A DNA stretch of 64,000 nt from Planctomycetota bacterium (lineage in GTDB: Bacteria; Planctomycetota; Planctomycetia; Pirellulales; Lacipirellulaceae). This document shows positions 46,173 through 54,977 of this stretch, in pieces. The stretch is from contig JAJDED010000015.1 in assembly GCA_029259915.1 (NCBI GenBank), forward strand, positions 1-64,000, in the 5' to 3' direction. Numbering within the stretch: the stretch's first letter is position 1; each line of letters opens with the position of its first letter. The notes beneath the pieces are model-generated. The model saw only the letters and a program-made list of their open reading frames with translations, ran no database searches and had not been told where the DNA came from. The position numbers were made by a program, and so were the translations under genes.

Positions 46173-47033
46173 CTACCGATCGCTGGGAACCGAGTACCAA
46201 CCGTCACCAGCCGGTGCATAACCGGCCTCGCGGGTTGACGCAGGCTGTGAGTACACAGCCGGAACCACGTCGACGCCAGTGCGACTCGCAGTTCGATCGC
46301 GCGGATTGAACAGCTTCGGCGCCTCGAAAAAAGTGCTCTTGTTGTTCTGTAGCGTGGAAGATTCGCTTTCCGGACGGTTGCTTTCATACGTCGACGAGCC
46401 CGCGGGCGTCGGTTCGTTCGGCTGCAACTGAGGTTGCGGCGTTGCAGGACCCACGCTGGGGCTATTGGAATAAACAGGAGCTGATGCCGCACCCGCACAA
46501 CCCACACATGGCGAAGCAGGCTCGGTGTACACGGCCTGACTCACGCCAGTCGCACAAGTTGCACATGGCGAGCAAGGCGAACAACACGAGGAAACCACCG
46601 GGCTCATGGCAACGGTGGGACGCAACAACACAGGCCGAGCCACCGTAGTCACCGCTGGCTGATAGTACGAAGTTCTCGTCAACGGAGCGTAGGAAGTCAC
46701 GTAAGGCGAGTAAGCGGCTGTGTAGGGCGAATAGGCCGCAGTGTAAGGAGCATAACCGGCCGTGTAGGCTGGTGCCGCTGCCGTCGAGACGCCATAGCGC
46801 CGCAACCGCATCCGATCGAGCAACTTGCCAGGATACCAACCTGTGCGAGGTTGGTAGGCCACAGTCGGTTGATAAGCAATCTGTTGAACGGGTTGATAGG
46901 CAACTTGTTGGATCGGCTGATAGGCAATCTGTTGTACAGGGCTACAACACTGAGCCTGTACGGCGGGTGACAACCCGACAATCGCAACAGCAAACAAACA
47001 GGCGGAAACTAGGCGCATAGAAATTCGATTCAT
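46173..47033 (-). CDS. Secreted Tyr/Gln/Pro repeat protein
   Basis: 286 aa. After a signal peptide (residues 1-27, ...SPAVQAQ) come short repeats of the YQPVQQIAYQP type (about 30-62), then (Y)TAAYSPY(T/V) repeats (about 85-115). A Cys cluster (CCSPCSPCATCATG) and Pro/Ser/Thr-rich tail follow. Composition is low complexity and no domain was recognised. It resembles the Cys-rich secreted protein at 61214-61855 in style. A small hairpin lies just upstream of the start on this strand. Confidence 0.6.
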   Translation of the reverse strand: MNRISMRLVSACLFAVAIVGLSPAVQAQCCSPVQQIAYQPIQQVAYQPVQQIAYQPTVAYQPRTGWYPGKLLDRMRLRRYGVSTAAAPAYTAGYAPYTAAYSPYTAAYSPYVTSYAPLTRTSYYQPAVTTVARPVLLRPTVAMSPVVSSCCSPCSPCATCATGVSQAVYTEPASPCVGCAGAASAPVYSNSPSVGPATPQPQLQPNEPTPAGSSTYESNRPESESSTLQNNKSTFFEAPKLFNPRDRTASRTGVDVVPAVYSQPASTREAGYAPAGDGWYSVPSDR

Positions 47034-47064
47034 GGTTTTAATCTCGCAAAAATAAACAAGGGTC

Positions 47065-47086
47065 TTGGGGGCATAGGTTCCCCCAA
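47065..47086 (-). promoter_or_regulatory. Hairpin upstream of the repeat protein
   Basis: TTGGGGG and CCCCCAA with an 8-base loop, 32 bases before the ATG on the minus strand. It would lie in the 5' untranslated RNA of the secreted repeat protein. Function unknown. Confidence 0.45.
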
Positions 47087-47489
47087 TAATATGGTTTAAT
47101 CTCCCACCACCACTCTTTGCAACTATTTTCTGCTGCAGAACTCAATTTGGTTGTGATTTTATGTTGGGAAGACTTTGCGATCTGGGAAAAGTCGGCGAGA
47201 GGAGCGATTCAGGGTCTTGCCGGTTGTGCTATCGCACTAGTGCAATCACCATGTCCAGGCAGCCATGCCTGTTGGAAAAGTGTAGCCCACATTCGGGCCC
47301 GGTGACTCCGGGACAAAAACTACGGCAAATGCTGGCAACAGCACTGTTGACAAAAAACATCATCGCCACCGCTGCCTCTGCTAGAGAGCATTACGCGGCG
47401 AACAGCCGCAGAGTTCACTTGCGGGTCAGGACGTTTTTGCCAGCAGCAAGTCTGGTAGCTTTTGCGCAGCATGCGCCAGATGATGGATC

Positions 47490-47513
47490 GACAACCAGGG
47501 TACACTGGTTGTC
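47490..47513 (-). terminator. Probable terminator of the toxin-antitoxin operon
   Basis: GACAACCAG and CTGGTTGTC enclose 6 bases. On the minus strand it lies 34 bases after the antitoxin stop. No clear U-tract follows, so it may not be a classical intrinsic terminator. Confidence 0.5.
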
Positions 47514-47547
47514 TTAGCTGGCCTCATTGTCCCCATTTTAGGACCGT

Positions 47548-47862
47548 TTAAGATGCCCGGACGTGTAGCTCTAATCCTTCATGTTGTTGTAGAGACGAGA
47601 TCACCTGTGAGAGGTTATCAGCGCGTGGGTTGCCTTTTTCACTAAGCATACGCATCAGGCTTTCGGGTTTTTTGCCAACAACAACACCGAGCTTTTGAAA
47701 ACCGATCGTAGCGTTCACGTAATCACGCAGCAAAATCTTGGCAACACCGACTTCTCCATTGAGGAAGCATTCAGCAGCTTCGGTCAAAAGACCGATGCGA
47801 AACTTTGGGTCTTCCTGAGCCCGTTTTAGCACGGTCTCTTTGAATGGTTTGGTTAGTGGCAT
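47548..47862 (-). CDS. Antitoxin of the COG3636 (putative addiction module antidote) type
   Basis: 104 aa. Starts MPLTKPFKETVLKRAQEDPKF and has the order typical of this family: an N-terminal helical segment that contacts the toxin (LLTEAAECFLNGEVGVAKILLRDYVNATIGFQKL) and an XRE-like helix-turn-helix near the C-terminus (VVVGKKPESLMRMLSEKGNPRADNLSQVISSL). The family represses its own operon and neutralises the adjacent toxin. ATG 47862 lies 4 bases after the toxin stop, so the pair is tightly coupled. Confidence 0.85.
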   Translation of the reverse strand: MPLTKPFKETVLKRAQEDPKFRIGLLTEAAECFLNGEVGVAKILLRDYVNATIGFQKLGVVVGKKPESLMRMLSEKGNPRADNLSQVISSLQQHEGLELHVRAS

Positions 47863-47866
47863 TGCT

Positions 47867-48190
47867 TCAACTCCTCTTCTGTTTTTTATAGTCTGCCCAC
47901 CTTGCTTTGGCGTCTTCAATATCTTGTCGTTGGCGTTTCTTGGATCCGCCGCCGAGCAAGATAATCAGTTTCTCTCCGTCGCGGCCAGAGTAGATGCGGT
48001 AACCTGGTCTGAAATGAATCCGGGTTTCGCTCACACCGCTCCCAACTGGCTTCACATCGCCAAGGTTGCCGTCTTCGATTCGAGCCAAAGCTGTACGTAC
48101 CTTCAAAGCGGCCTGACGATCGAGAGTTTCAAACCACGAGGTAAAAGGGCTGTTGCCATCCGGTGTTTGATATTCGCGTACCTCAACCAT
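47867..48190 (-). CDS. Toxin of the COG3657 (putative addiction module killer) type, RelE-like
   Basis: 107 aa. VREYQTPDGNSPFTSWFETLD followed by VKPVGSGVSETRIHFRPGYRIYSGRDGEKLIILLGGGSKKRQ is the COG3657 / Gp49-like signature of the RelE/ParE superfamily. Toxins of this group are thought to act as mRNA interferases. The toxin gene precedes the antitoxin gene, the reverse of RelBE order but usual for this family. Start ATG 48190. Confidence 0.87.
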   Translation of the reverse strand: MVEVREYQTPDGNSPFTSWFETLDRQAALKVRTALARIEDGNLGDVKPVGSGVSETRIHFRPGYRIYSGRDGEKLIILLGGGSKKRQRQDIEDAKARWADYKKQKRS

Positions 48191-48344
48191 ACTTAATGGT
48201 AACACATAGGTTATTAAATACAAGCACTATTCTTAGATCGTGTGCAAATATCGCGGGGTCCAAACGACACTAGCCCATGCAACCGAATGTTTTTGGTTTT
48301 TAGCGCAGTTCTAGCGAGGCCGACAGAATGTTCGCCCAGAAAAA

Positions 48345-48605
48345 CTATCGCGGAACTTGCGGACGGTGGAAGCCAACTTGTTCGAGGGCTTTGTAGACTT
48401 CTTCGAGCGTCTTCTCTCCGAAATTGGAGATGCTCAGCAAGTCGGCCCGTGTGCAGTGAAGCAGATCGTTCACGGTAAAGATGCCCCGTTCTTCGAGGCA
48501 GTTGGTCGTACGCACCGCCAAGCCGATTTCGGCTGTGCTCATTTCCAATCGATCCTTGAGTCCTTGATTCGCCAATTCAGCTTGATTCAACGGAATACGC
48601 GTCAT
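48345..48605 (-). CDS. Stand-alone RNA polymerase alpha C-terminal-domain-like protein
   Basis: 86 aa. From residue 20 the sequence follows alpha-CTD closely: LEMSTAEIGLAVRTTNCLEERGIFTVNDLLHCTRADLLSISNFGEKTLEEVYKALEQVG. In RNA polymerase alpha the same segment starts LELTVRSANCL and holds the two helix-hairpin-helix motifs that bind UP-element DNA and activators. There is no N-terminal assembly domain. It may compete with or modify alpha at promoters. It is transcribed away from UvrD, across a 341-bp gap. Confidence 0.85.
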   Translation of the reverse strand: MTRIPLNQAELANQGLKDRLEMSTAEIGLAVRTTNCLEERGIFTVNDLLHCTRADLLSISNFGEKTLEEVYKALEQVGFHRPQVPR

Positions 48606-48946
48606 GGTCGGGTTCCCTCCCTCGAATGCTTCTTACAATTGAAAAATCTGACATTGGCCGGGAGTATACCAATTTTTGCTCGATGACCAACAAAAAAATG
48701 GCAAGATCGCCGGATTTCTGTCGGTAATCAAGCGGTGCTATCATTGGCATGACTGGGTCGCACCCTCAAGTGCTTTGACAAAGCCTAATTTTATTGTGAG
48801 CCGAACGCGTTAGCGTCGGGTGAACCTGGAAAAACCCGCGGCTAGCGCCGTCGGCTCAGTTGATGAACCCTTAGCTTTTGGTCCGACAATGCACTAGGAT
48901 GATATTTGGCAGTGCCTTCCTCCAAACATGTCCAAGAAAGTTTTCT
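48606..48946. other. Divergent intergenic region with repeat elements
   Basis: The gap between the alpha-CTD-like and UvrD genes holds the GTGCTTTGACAA end (48771-48782) and the double-hairpin element at 48797-48858. No gene was recognised. Confidence 0.55.
48797..48858. repeat. REP-like double-hairpin element, copy 3
   Basis: Outer ends TGAGCCGA and TCGGCTCA. Inside are hairpins ACGCGTTAGCGT and CGCGGCTAGCGCCG. This is the same plan as 6673-6727 and 6870-6916, with a G in place of T at the outer end. Confidence 0.75.
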
Positions 48947-51244
48947 GTGGACCCACTTTTCGAGAATCTCAACCCCGCGCAGTGCGAAGCGGTCCGACAC
49001 ATGGAAGGCCCGATGCTGGTGCTTTCTGGCCCGGGTAGTGGGAAGACCCGCGTCGTCACGCATCGGATTGCCCATTTGCTGCGCGAAGGAATCCCGGCGC
49101 GACAAATTCTGGCTCTCACTTTTACGAACAAAGCAGCAGACGAAATGCGTGTGCGCATCGAGCAACTCGCCCCCGGGGCCGACGTCTGGATTAGCACGTT
49201 CCACCGTTTTGGCGCACGCCTGTTGCGGACCCATGCCGAGTTTGTGGGATTAACGCCAAACTTTACGATTTACGACACCTCGGACGCCAAGCAAACATTG
49301 TCTCGCGTGATCGAAGCCGGCAAGTTCAAAACGATGCACTACACCCCCGAGCGGATTGCCAGTGCCATCAGCGCCGCGAAAAACAAACTGATCACACCCG
49401 AGCGATACGAGCCTCGTCCTTCAAGCCCGTTGAGCCAGATCGTTGCAGAGGTCTATCCGGCATATCAAAAGCGACTACTTTCTTCCTCGGCCGTCGATTT
49501 CGACGACTTGTTGCTGCACGTTGCCGAGTTGCTTTATCAAAATGCGGAAGTACGCGCCCATCTCGACAACCGCTACCGCTACATTTTGGTCGACGAGTAT
49601 CAGGACACTAACAATGCGCAGTATGTGATGCTGCGTGCATTGTCAGTCGATTATCCCAACTTGGCCGTCACGGGCGATCCCGACCAATCGATCTACGGTT
49701 GGCGAGGCGCGGATATCAAAAACATCTTGCAGTTCGAGTCCGACTTTCCGAACGCCCGCGTGGTACGGCTGGAAACAAACTACCGCAGCACAAAAAACAT
49801 TTTGCACGTCGCCGACCAATTGATTGCTCACAATCTGCAACGAAAACAAAAAGCGTTACTCACCGAGAATCCCACCGGGCCTGCAGTTCGTTTGACGCAG
49901 TACGCCAACCAGGATGCCGAGTCGCAAGGTATCGCGGAGCAAATCGCCCAAAGAATCGAGGCAGGCGAATGCCAGCCAAGCGACGTCGCCATTTTTTATC
50001 GGGTCAACGCCCTCTCTCGCTCGCTCGAAAAAGCGCTGCGCGAGAGGGGAGTTCCCTACCAGATGATCCGCGGGCAGGAATTCTATCAGCGGAAAGAAAT
50101 CAAGGACATCCTGGCGTATTGCCAGTTGATCAACAATCCGCGCGACGATCAGGCGGTGCTGCGAACCATCAACACCCCGACACGCGGCATCGGACGCAAA
50201 ACGGTCGATCGGCTCATCGAACATGCGTTCCGCACGGGAAACACCTTGTTGGGTGCGGCACGCGAGGCAATTCAAATCGAAGGTCTAGCCGCCCGCAGTG
50301 CCAAACGCGTGGCACAGTACGTGGCGCTCGTCGATAGGCTTACCACGTTGGTTGATGGCGACCTGGAAGAAATTCTCGGCACCATTCTCGATGAATCGGG
50401 ATACCGCAACCAATGGTCGGAAAGCGAAACCGAGGAGGATCTCAATCGACTGGCCAATATTGAAGAACTTTTGACTGACGCCCGGCAGTTCGACGAACAA
50501 AACCCCGGCGGCGGCTATTTGGAAATCTATTTGGAAAATGCCTGGCTGGTAAATGAAACCGACGATTGGCAATACGATTCCGACAAAGTGACGATGATGA
50601 CACTGCACGCCGCCAAAGGTCTCGAGTTCCCGGTGGTTTATATGGTGGCGGTGGAGCAAGGTCTCTTGCCGCACGAACGCAGCCGCACCGACGATACCCA
50701 GTTGGAAGAAGAACGGCGACTGGCTTTTGTGGGCATCACCCGCGCCAAAGAGCACCTGCAGCTCAGCTACGCCGTCGAGCGCGATTTCCGCGGGCAGCGG
50801 CGGCGCGCCATTCCCAGTCTTTTTCTGTTGGAGATGCCGCGCGAAACAATGGACCTGCAACAAATCTCGGCGACCACGACTCCGTGGGAGCAATCGCCAT
50901 GGGATCATGAGTGCTCGGAAGAAGAATCGTTCGACGTCGAATTTGACGTGGATGCCATGGGATCGGATTCAGCAGTCGATTCGCCCGGCGAGAACTGGCA
51001 AGTTGCCGCCGCGCAGGTCACCACCGCTGCCCAAATGGCGGGGGATTCCATAGAATCGGACGTTGCTGTTTCGCCCGACGAGTTTGCCCAGGGCATGACG
51101 GTCGTGCACCACCAGTATGGCGTCGGGAAAATTGTTGCCCTCTCCGGTGCAGGAAACAACCGCCGCGCCACAGTCCGCTTCGCAACCGCCGGCGAAAAAC
51201 GTTTCGTCCTAGCACACAGCCCCTTGCGCCCAGCGGGGCGGTAG
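48947..51244 (+). CDS. UvrD/PcrA-family ATP-dependent DNA helicase
   Basis: 765 aa superfamily 1A helicase acting in DNA repair. Motif Ia (Q motif) LNPAQCEAVRH, Walker A GPGSGKTR, motif II VDEYQD, motif III GDPDQSIYGWRGAD, and motif VI VGITRAKEHL are present. The C-terminal end has a Tudor-like domain (FAQGMTVVHHQYGVGKIVAL), as in PcrA. I chose GTG 48947 (VDPLFENLNPAQ), as Uvr proteins usually start MDDLF-type; an ATG at 48899 and TTG at 48878 are also in frame. The two Glu-rich segments near 640-680 are longer than usual. Confidence 0.92.
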   Translation: MDPLFENLNPAQCEAVRHMEGPMLVLSGPGSGKTRVVTHRIAHLLREGIPARQILALTFTNKAADEMRVRIEQLAPGADVWISTFHRFGARLLRTHAEFVGLTPNFTIYDTSDAKQTLSRVIEAGKFKTMHYTPERIASAISAAKNKLITPERYEPRPSSPLSQIVAEVYPAYQKRLLSSSAVDFDDLLLHVAELLYQNAEVRAHLDNRYRYILVDEYQDTNNAQYVMLRALSVDYPNLAVTGDPDQSIYGWRGADIKNILQFESDFPNARVVRLETNYRSTKNILHVADQLIAHNLQRKQKALLTENPTGPAVRLTQYANQDAESQGIAEQIAQRIEAGECQPSDVAIFYRVNALSRSLEKALRERGVPYQMIRGQEFYQRKEIKDILAYCQLINNPRDDQAVLRTINTPTRGIGRKTVDRLIEHAFRTGNTLLGAAREAIQIEGLAARSAKRVAQYVALVDRLTTLVDGDLEEILGTILDESGYRNQWSESETEEDLNRLANIEELLTDARQFDEQNPGGGYLEIYLENAWLVNETDDWQYDSDKVTMMTLHAAKGLEFPVVYMVAVEQGLLPHERSRTDDTQLEEERRLAFVGITRAKEHLQLSYAVERDFRGQRRRAIPSLFLLEMPRETMDLQQISATTTPWEQSPWDHECSEEESFDVEFDVDAMGSDSAVDSPGENWQVAAAQVTTAAQMAGDSIESDVAVSPDEFAQGMTVVHHQYGVGKIVALSGAGNNRRATVRFATAGEKRFVLAHSPLRPAGR

Positions 51245-51383
51245 CGCGGCGCATTCTGTCTACTTGGCGTTCTTGGCGGTTTACTCTGACTTTCTGAACC
51301 ATTCTGTTTTTGCTGCTATCCGCTCGGCATGAGGCCGTGTTACACTGGGGGTTTCTCCTCTCTCAGGCAACTACTAAAAAAAC

Positions 51384-52571
51384 ATGAGCAGCGCGTGGTC
51401 TCCCCAATTTGTCTTTGCCGCTTGTCAGCGCGGTGCGGAGCTTGCTCTGAAAAAGGAGTGTGCAGCTCGCCTGGAAAATGCACGCCCCGCGTTTTCGCGG
51501 CCAGGGTTTGTTACGTTCAAATTGGATCAGCCCTGCCTGACTCCCGAGAAGTTTCAATTCCCCGGTGCATTGGCTAGAACTTTTGGCTTTTGCCTGGGCA
51601 AAATTCAGGGGGATCACCTGCAAAGTTTGGCCGAGCAGAGTTGGCAGTTGCCGGCTGTTCAAGAGTTCCTGGCTGCACATCTAATCGACAACCTGCACGT
51701 TTGGCAACGTGATGCAGATTTGCCTGGCAAGCACGGATTCGAACCTGGCGTTACGCCCCTGGCCCAGGAAGCAGAAGCGGCGTTGCGTACACAATCACCG
51801 CTCGAAAACTTGCAAGCTGACGAAACATCAGTCCAGACTTCGTCTCGACGAAATCGTTGGGTATTGGATGTCGCGATGGTAGAACCCACCGAATGGTGGA
51901 TCGGGTGTCATCGGACGGCCCGCCGGTGCGATTGCTGGCCGGGAGGTGTCCCGCCGTTGGTTTTGCCGGAGCATGCGGTTAACCGAGCTTATCTAAAAAT
52001 GAAGGAAGCCCTGCTCTGGTCGGCGCTGCCGATTGTGCCTGGAAATTTATGCGTCGAATTGGGGTGCGCCCCGGGTGGCGCGTCCCAGGCGTTGTTGGAA
52101 GCCGCAGTACAAGTCATCGGCGTCGATCCTGCGGAAGTCGATCCGGCGGTCGAGTCGCATCCCCGTTTCTCCCACTTGCGGCAACGTACCATGGAAATTC
52201 CACAACGCCATTTGCTGGGAGTGCACTGGATAGTAGCCGACATGAACGTGGCTCCCAAATACACACTCGACGCGGCAGAGGCGATCGTCACGCAACCCAA
52301 TTCAGCAGTGCGCGGCATGGTTCTTACCCTGAAACTGTCCGATTGGAAGCTTCTCGACCAGTTGTCAGAGTATATGAAGCGGATTCGAAGCTGGGGCTAC
52401 CGCGATGTCCGCGCACGACAATTGGCATTCAATCGCCAGGAAATCTGTGTAGTAGCTTTGCGAAGCCGTGCTCAGCGGCGTGTCAGGCGAAAATCGCGCA
52501 AGCAGCGGCGAATCGATCCTGCCCAGAAGCGTAAAACATGCAGCCCACATTTCAGTTCCAGCACTTCTTAG
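51384..52571 (+). CDS. RlmM-like 23S rRNA 2'-O-ribose methyltransferase
   Basis: 395 aa. The N-terminal 100 residues resemble a THUMP-like domain (FVFAACQRGAELALKKECAARL). The FtsJ/RrmJ methyltransferase region follows with SAM loop VELGCAPGGASQALLEAA and VIGVDPAEV, then WIVADMNVAPKYTL (catalytic Asp) and MVLTLKLSDW (catalytic Lys). The C-terminal part ends with a very basic tail. This arrangement fits RlmM, which methylates C2498 of 23S rRNA in E. coli. ATG 51384. Confidence 0.82.
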   Translation: MSSAWSPQFVFAACQRGAELALKKECAARLENARPAFSRPGFVTFKLDQPCLTPEKFQFPGALARTFGFCLGKIQGDHLQSLAEQSWQLPAVQEFLAAHLIDNLHVWQRDADLPGKHGFEPGVTPLAQEAEAALRTQSPLENLQADETSVQTSSRRNRWVLDVAMVEPTEWWIGCHRTARRCDCWPGGVPPLVLPEHAVNRAYLKMKEALLWSALPIVPGNLCVELGCAPGGASQALLEAAVQVIGVDPAEVDPAVESHPRFSHLRQRTMEIPQRHLLGVHWIVADMNVAPKYTLDAAEAIVTQPNSAVRGMVLTLKLSDWKLLDQLSEYMKRIRSWGYRDVRARQLAFNRQEICVVALRSRAQRRVRRKSRKQRRIDPAQKRKTCSPHFSSSTS

Positions 52572-52836
52572 CACATGGATGCCGAAAAATTCTATCGCGA
52601 AGCTCCGCAGACCTCCCAGAACCCCTGCGGCAACTCTTCTCTGCTTCGCTAATTTATCTAGTCATATCAACCATGCGGTGAATAGATTTTTTCCTCTCTA
52701 TTTTCTTGACAAACTCGTATTGCACTATTCTTTCGATCGGGGCAAGAATGGGCGCGCAATCGGTCATAGAGTGTCTCGCCTTAAGAGGAGGTGAGGCGAT
52801 TCAAGGAATTCGACCAAAAACAGAAAAGGTTGTGTT

Positions 52837-53016
52837 ATGGATTACACGGCCCTTCTTGGCGTTGACCCAAACGCTGAAGGATTGGAATCGGAAGAAAGAA
52901 CTTCGCGCATACCGAAAGCGCATAAGCGGCGAGATCGTTCTCGCAAAAAGCGAAGGCCTGCACGTCCCGAAGGATACATGGGTCAACGATCCAACAGGCG
53001 AGTAAAAAAGATTTGA
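52837..53016 (+). CDS. Possible small basic protein
   Basis: 59 aa from ATG 52837 (MDYTALLGVDPNAEGLESEE), with AAAAGG 8 bases upstream; the second half is Arg/Lys-rich (HKRRDRSRKKRRPARP). An overlapping frame (52706-53005) ends SEGLHVPKDTWVNDPTGE and could instead be the real gene. A strong AGGAGGTGAG at 52787 has no ATG at normal distance in either frame. Choose neither with certainty. Confidence 0.25.
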   Translation: MDYTALLGVDPNAEGLESEERTSRIPKAHKRRDRSRKKRRPARPEGYMGQRSNRRVKKI

Positions 53017-53100
53017 TTGGCTAAGTAGTCAAATCGAATCTCTGACAGTGCGCAGACAATGCAGCGCTGGCGCTCGGTTTGTTACCGTTGCGGGCGAAGG

Positions 53101-53727
53101 TTACTCTTGAAGTTCCTGCCCGGGAACCTGCAAATTGGGTGTAGACTCGTCCGTTTGGACTTTTCTCGCAGAGCGTTTTCTCTTCCGTTCCACGTCTACG
53201 ACAAAATCGCCCTTCAAGAAGTTGCGTCCTATCAACATCGGATACTTCATGTGCGAACGATCGTTCAGAGTGACCAACACTTTCTTTTTCACATCTTTCC
53301 AACGCAGTGTGACATAGACCTTGTAGCGATGCTCTTCCTCTTCGGAAGTCTTCACTAGCCCCACTTCGGCGATCCTGCTCTCGATCCATTCCGACTTGCC
53401 ATCATGGTTCTTTACGCGAAAGCGGATCTGCTTGCCGACGTTGTCGGCCATCTCCTCGGCTTCATCTTCGATAACCCAATCTTCCGCATTCAAAGACGAA
53501 GTGGTTGCCCCCGTATCTATGCGCGCCTTGAAGAGCAGGTCGGTTTTGACTTCTTCGATGGTAGCCGTGGCTCCGATAACGTGTTTTTCACCCAACGCCG
53601 TGGAAGACTCCTCCGCCCAACTCGCAGAAGCTTGTCCAAAAATGAAAAGCGCGAGTGAGGCCAAGGCCACCAGAAAACGGCTTGTGCAAAACTGGCTTCT
53701 CTTGATGTGGTTCGTATTGCGAAGCAT
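53101..53727 (-). CDS. Exported retropepsin-like (ATP-dependent zinc protease-like) protein
   Basis: 208 aa. A signal peptide (about residues 14-37, ending ASASWAEE) is followed by the domain VIGATATIEEVKTDLLFKARIDTGATTSSLNAEDWVIED. The ARIDTGATTSSL segment carries the Asp-Thr-Gly of a single-lobe aspartic protease, as in the COG4067/RimB family. The late block MKYPMLIGRNFLKGDFVVDVERK matches the family too. The C-terminal tail is Lys/Arg-rich. ATG 53727 was chosen; a frame open to 53847 has no conserved content. Confidence 0.82.
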   Translation of the reverse strand: MLRNTNHIKRSQFCTSRFLVALASLALFIFGQASASWAEESSTALGEKHVIGATATIEEVKTDLLFKARIDTGATTSSLNAEDWVIEDEAEEMADNVGKQIRFRVKNHDGKSEWIESRIAEVGLVKTSEEEEHRYKVYVTLRWKDVKKKVLVTLNDRSHMKYPMLIGRNFLKGDFVVDVERKRKRSARKVQTDESTPNLQVPGQELQE

Positions 53728-54030
53728 GATCCAACTTAAGGTGTGACAATTGTCAACTTGGAAACAATGGCTTGAATGAAATAGGGGGTGCGAAGCATCA
53801 GCGCCTCTCAACAACCTACGTCGGAGGAGAGATTCAAGACAATTCAAGTGACCTTAGCAATGCCAGTTGGAAATAAGTGCTAGCACCATGGGGCACGGCA
53901 ACCGGGTGCTAGCTTGGGTAGGCACAAGATGTCGTAAGCTTGGCGTTCTTAACCCGTAGTTCGCGGCAAGCTAAGAAGTGAGCGAATGCGGGTGCGCACC
54001 GCCTATCGCTGCACTATTGTTGTAGAATAT
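53728..54030. other. Intergenic region with a TAGCACC hairpin
   Basis: GCTAGCACC (53879-53887) and GGTGCTAGC (53905-53913) form a 9-bp stem with a 17-base loop. No gene was recognised in this stretch. Confidence 0.45.
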
Positions 54031-54261
54031 TCAGGAGCCGGCAGACTGCACTAACGCGGAACCGGAGGCTACGAATTGCGCATCAGAAATTGTTGATTCG
54101 TTGAGTGGATCGATGAATTTCACCGTGTTTATCACTTCGAAGCTGAGCAACATAAAGCGTCCTCCAGCCACGTCGGGGTTGGTACGTTCCAACAGGAGCA
54201 AATCGTCTCGGAGCCAAAAATTCTTGAAGGGCATCGACTCGTCAAGCAAAGTGACTAACAC
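54031..54261 (-). CDS. Hypothetical small protein
   Basis: 76 aa with a GTG start. LDESMPFKNFWLRDDLLLLERTNPDVAGGRFMLLSFEVINTVKFIDPL reads like a small beta-rich folded domain, with no signal or membrane segment. The 5' end may be missing because the frame ends upstream in a non-coding stretch. I recognise no family. Confidence 0.35.
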   Translation of the reverse strand: MLVTLLDESMPFKNFWLRDDLLLLERTNPDVAGGRFMLLSFEVINTVKFIDPLNESTISDAQFVASGSALVQSAGS

Positions 54262-54681
54262 ACCCCGTTGAGGAAAATCTGAGGGCTAATCGCTAAAAAA
54301 GGATTTCCTACATTCGCGAGAGGACATTTTTTTTACCTAACTATTTCGCATCTCTATGTGCCTGGGCAGTGTATGTTTTCAGAAAGAGGATATCTTGCAA
54401 ACATGCCGCGATACGACTAGCGGAGGGAGAAACCCAGAGGTTTTGTTTTTGACATCTTGTTCCTGGGGTTGTAACACCATATGAGGCTTCCACAAAACAA
54501 ATGTTTGTTGGTTCCTCAACTCCTCAATACCGATACAACCGTTACAAGCCTTGCAACAACGCGAAATTCTTGGCCCTGGGTCTAAGCCATAAGGTATGTT
54601 TCATTGATGCGAAAATGTCGCTCGATGATCCACTCACGGTAAACCTGCCAACAGTTTACTTGCCCGCCTAGGAGCCCGCCC
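54262..54681. other. Intergenic region
   Basis: About 420 bases with low coding character on both strands. No promoter or repeat was recognised. Confidence 0.4.
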
Positions 54682-54918
54682 ATGACTACGATTGTTCCAC
54701 CAGCCCCAGCTCCATTTATCGATCGCCGGCAACCTGGCGATCCACCGTCGACGGTTGGCCGCGAACGCCGACAATTCGTCAACAGCCACAACGAACTGTC
54801 TCCCGACGCTGCCGAGCTTGCCCAATCAATCGATCAATACAAGCTGCAGCATCGCCGTCGGTTTATCAATTTCGAGGAAATGCTTTCGATATTCAAATCA
54901 CTCGGATATCACAAGTAA
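54682..54918 (+). CDS. Small conserved hypothetical protein
   Basis: 78 aa. RRQFVNSHNELSPDAAELAQSIDQYKLQHRRRFINFEEMLSIFKSLGYHK is a compact helical segment of a type found repeatedly in planctomycete genomes (from memory: RRQF-LS-EA-ELA-AID-YK--HRRRFI-YEE-L-V--SLGY). ATG 54682; stop is followed by convergent CNNM genes. Confidence 0.55.
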   Translation: MTTIVPPAPAPFIDRRQPGDPPSTVGRERRQFVNSHNELSPDAAELAQSIDQYKLQHRRRFINFEEMLSIFKSLGYHK

Positions 54919-54977
54919 AAGACAACTCATTTTGACCGTAAATGGCGTTTGGCGGATTGGCTATGCAAGCGTGCCAA

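Larger units (their letters stand above)
47034..47547. other. Intergenic region with two hairpins
   Basis: About 510 bases without a recognised gene. It holds the hairpins at 47065-47086 and 47490-47513. A short open frame exists but has no recognisable features. Confidence 0.5.
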
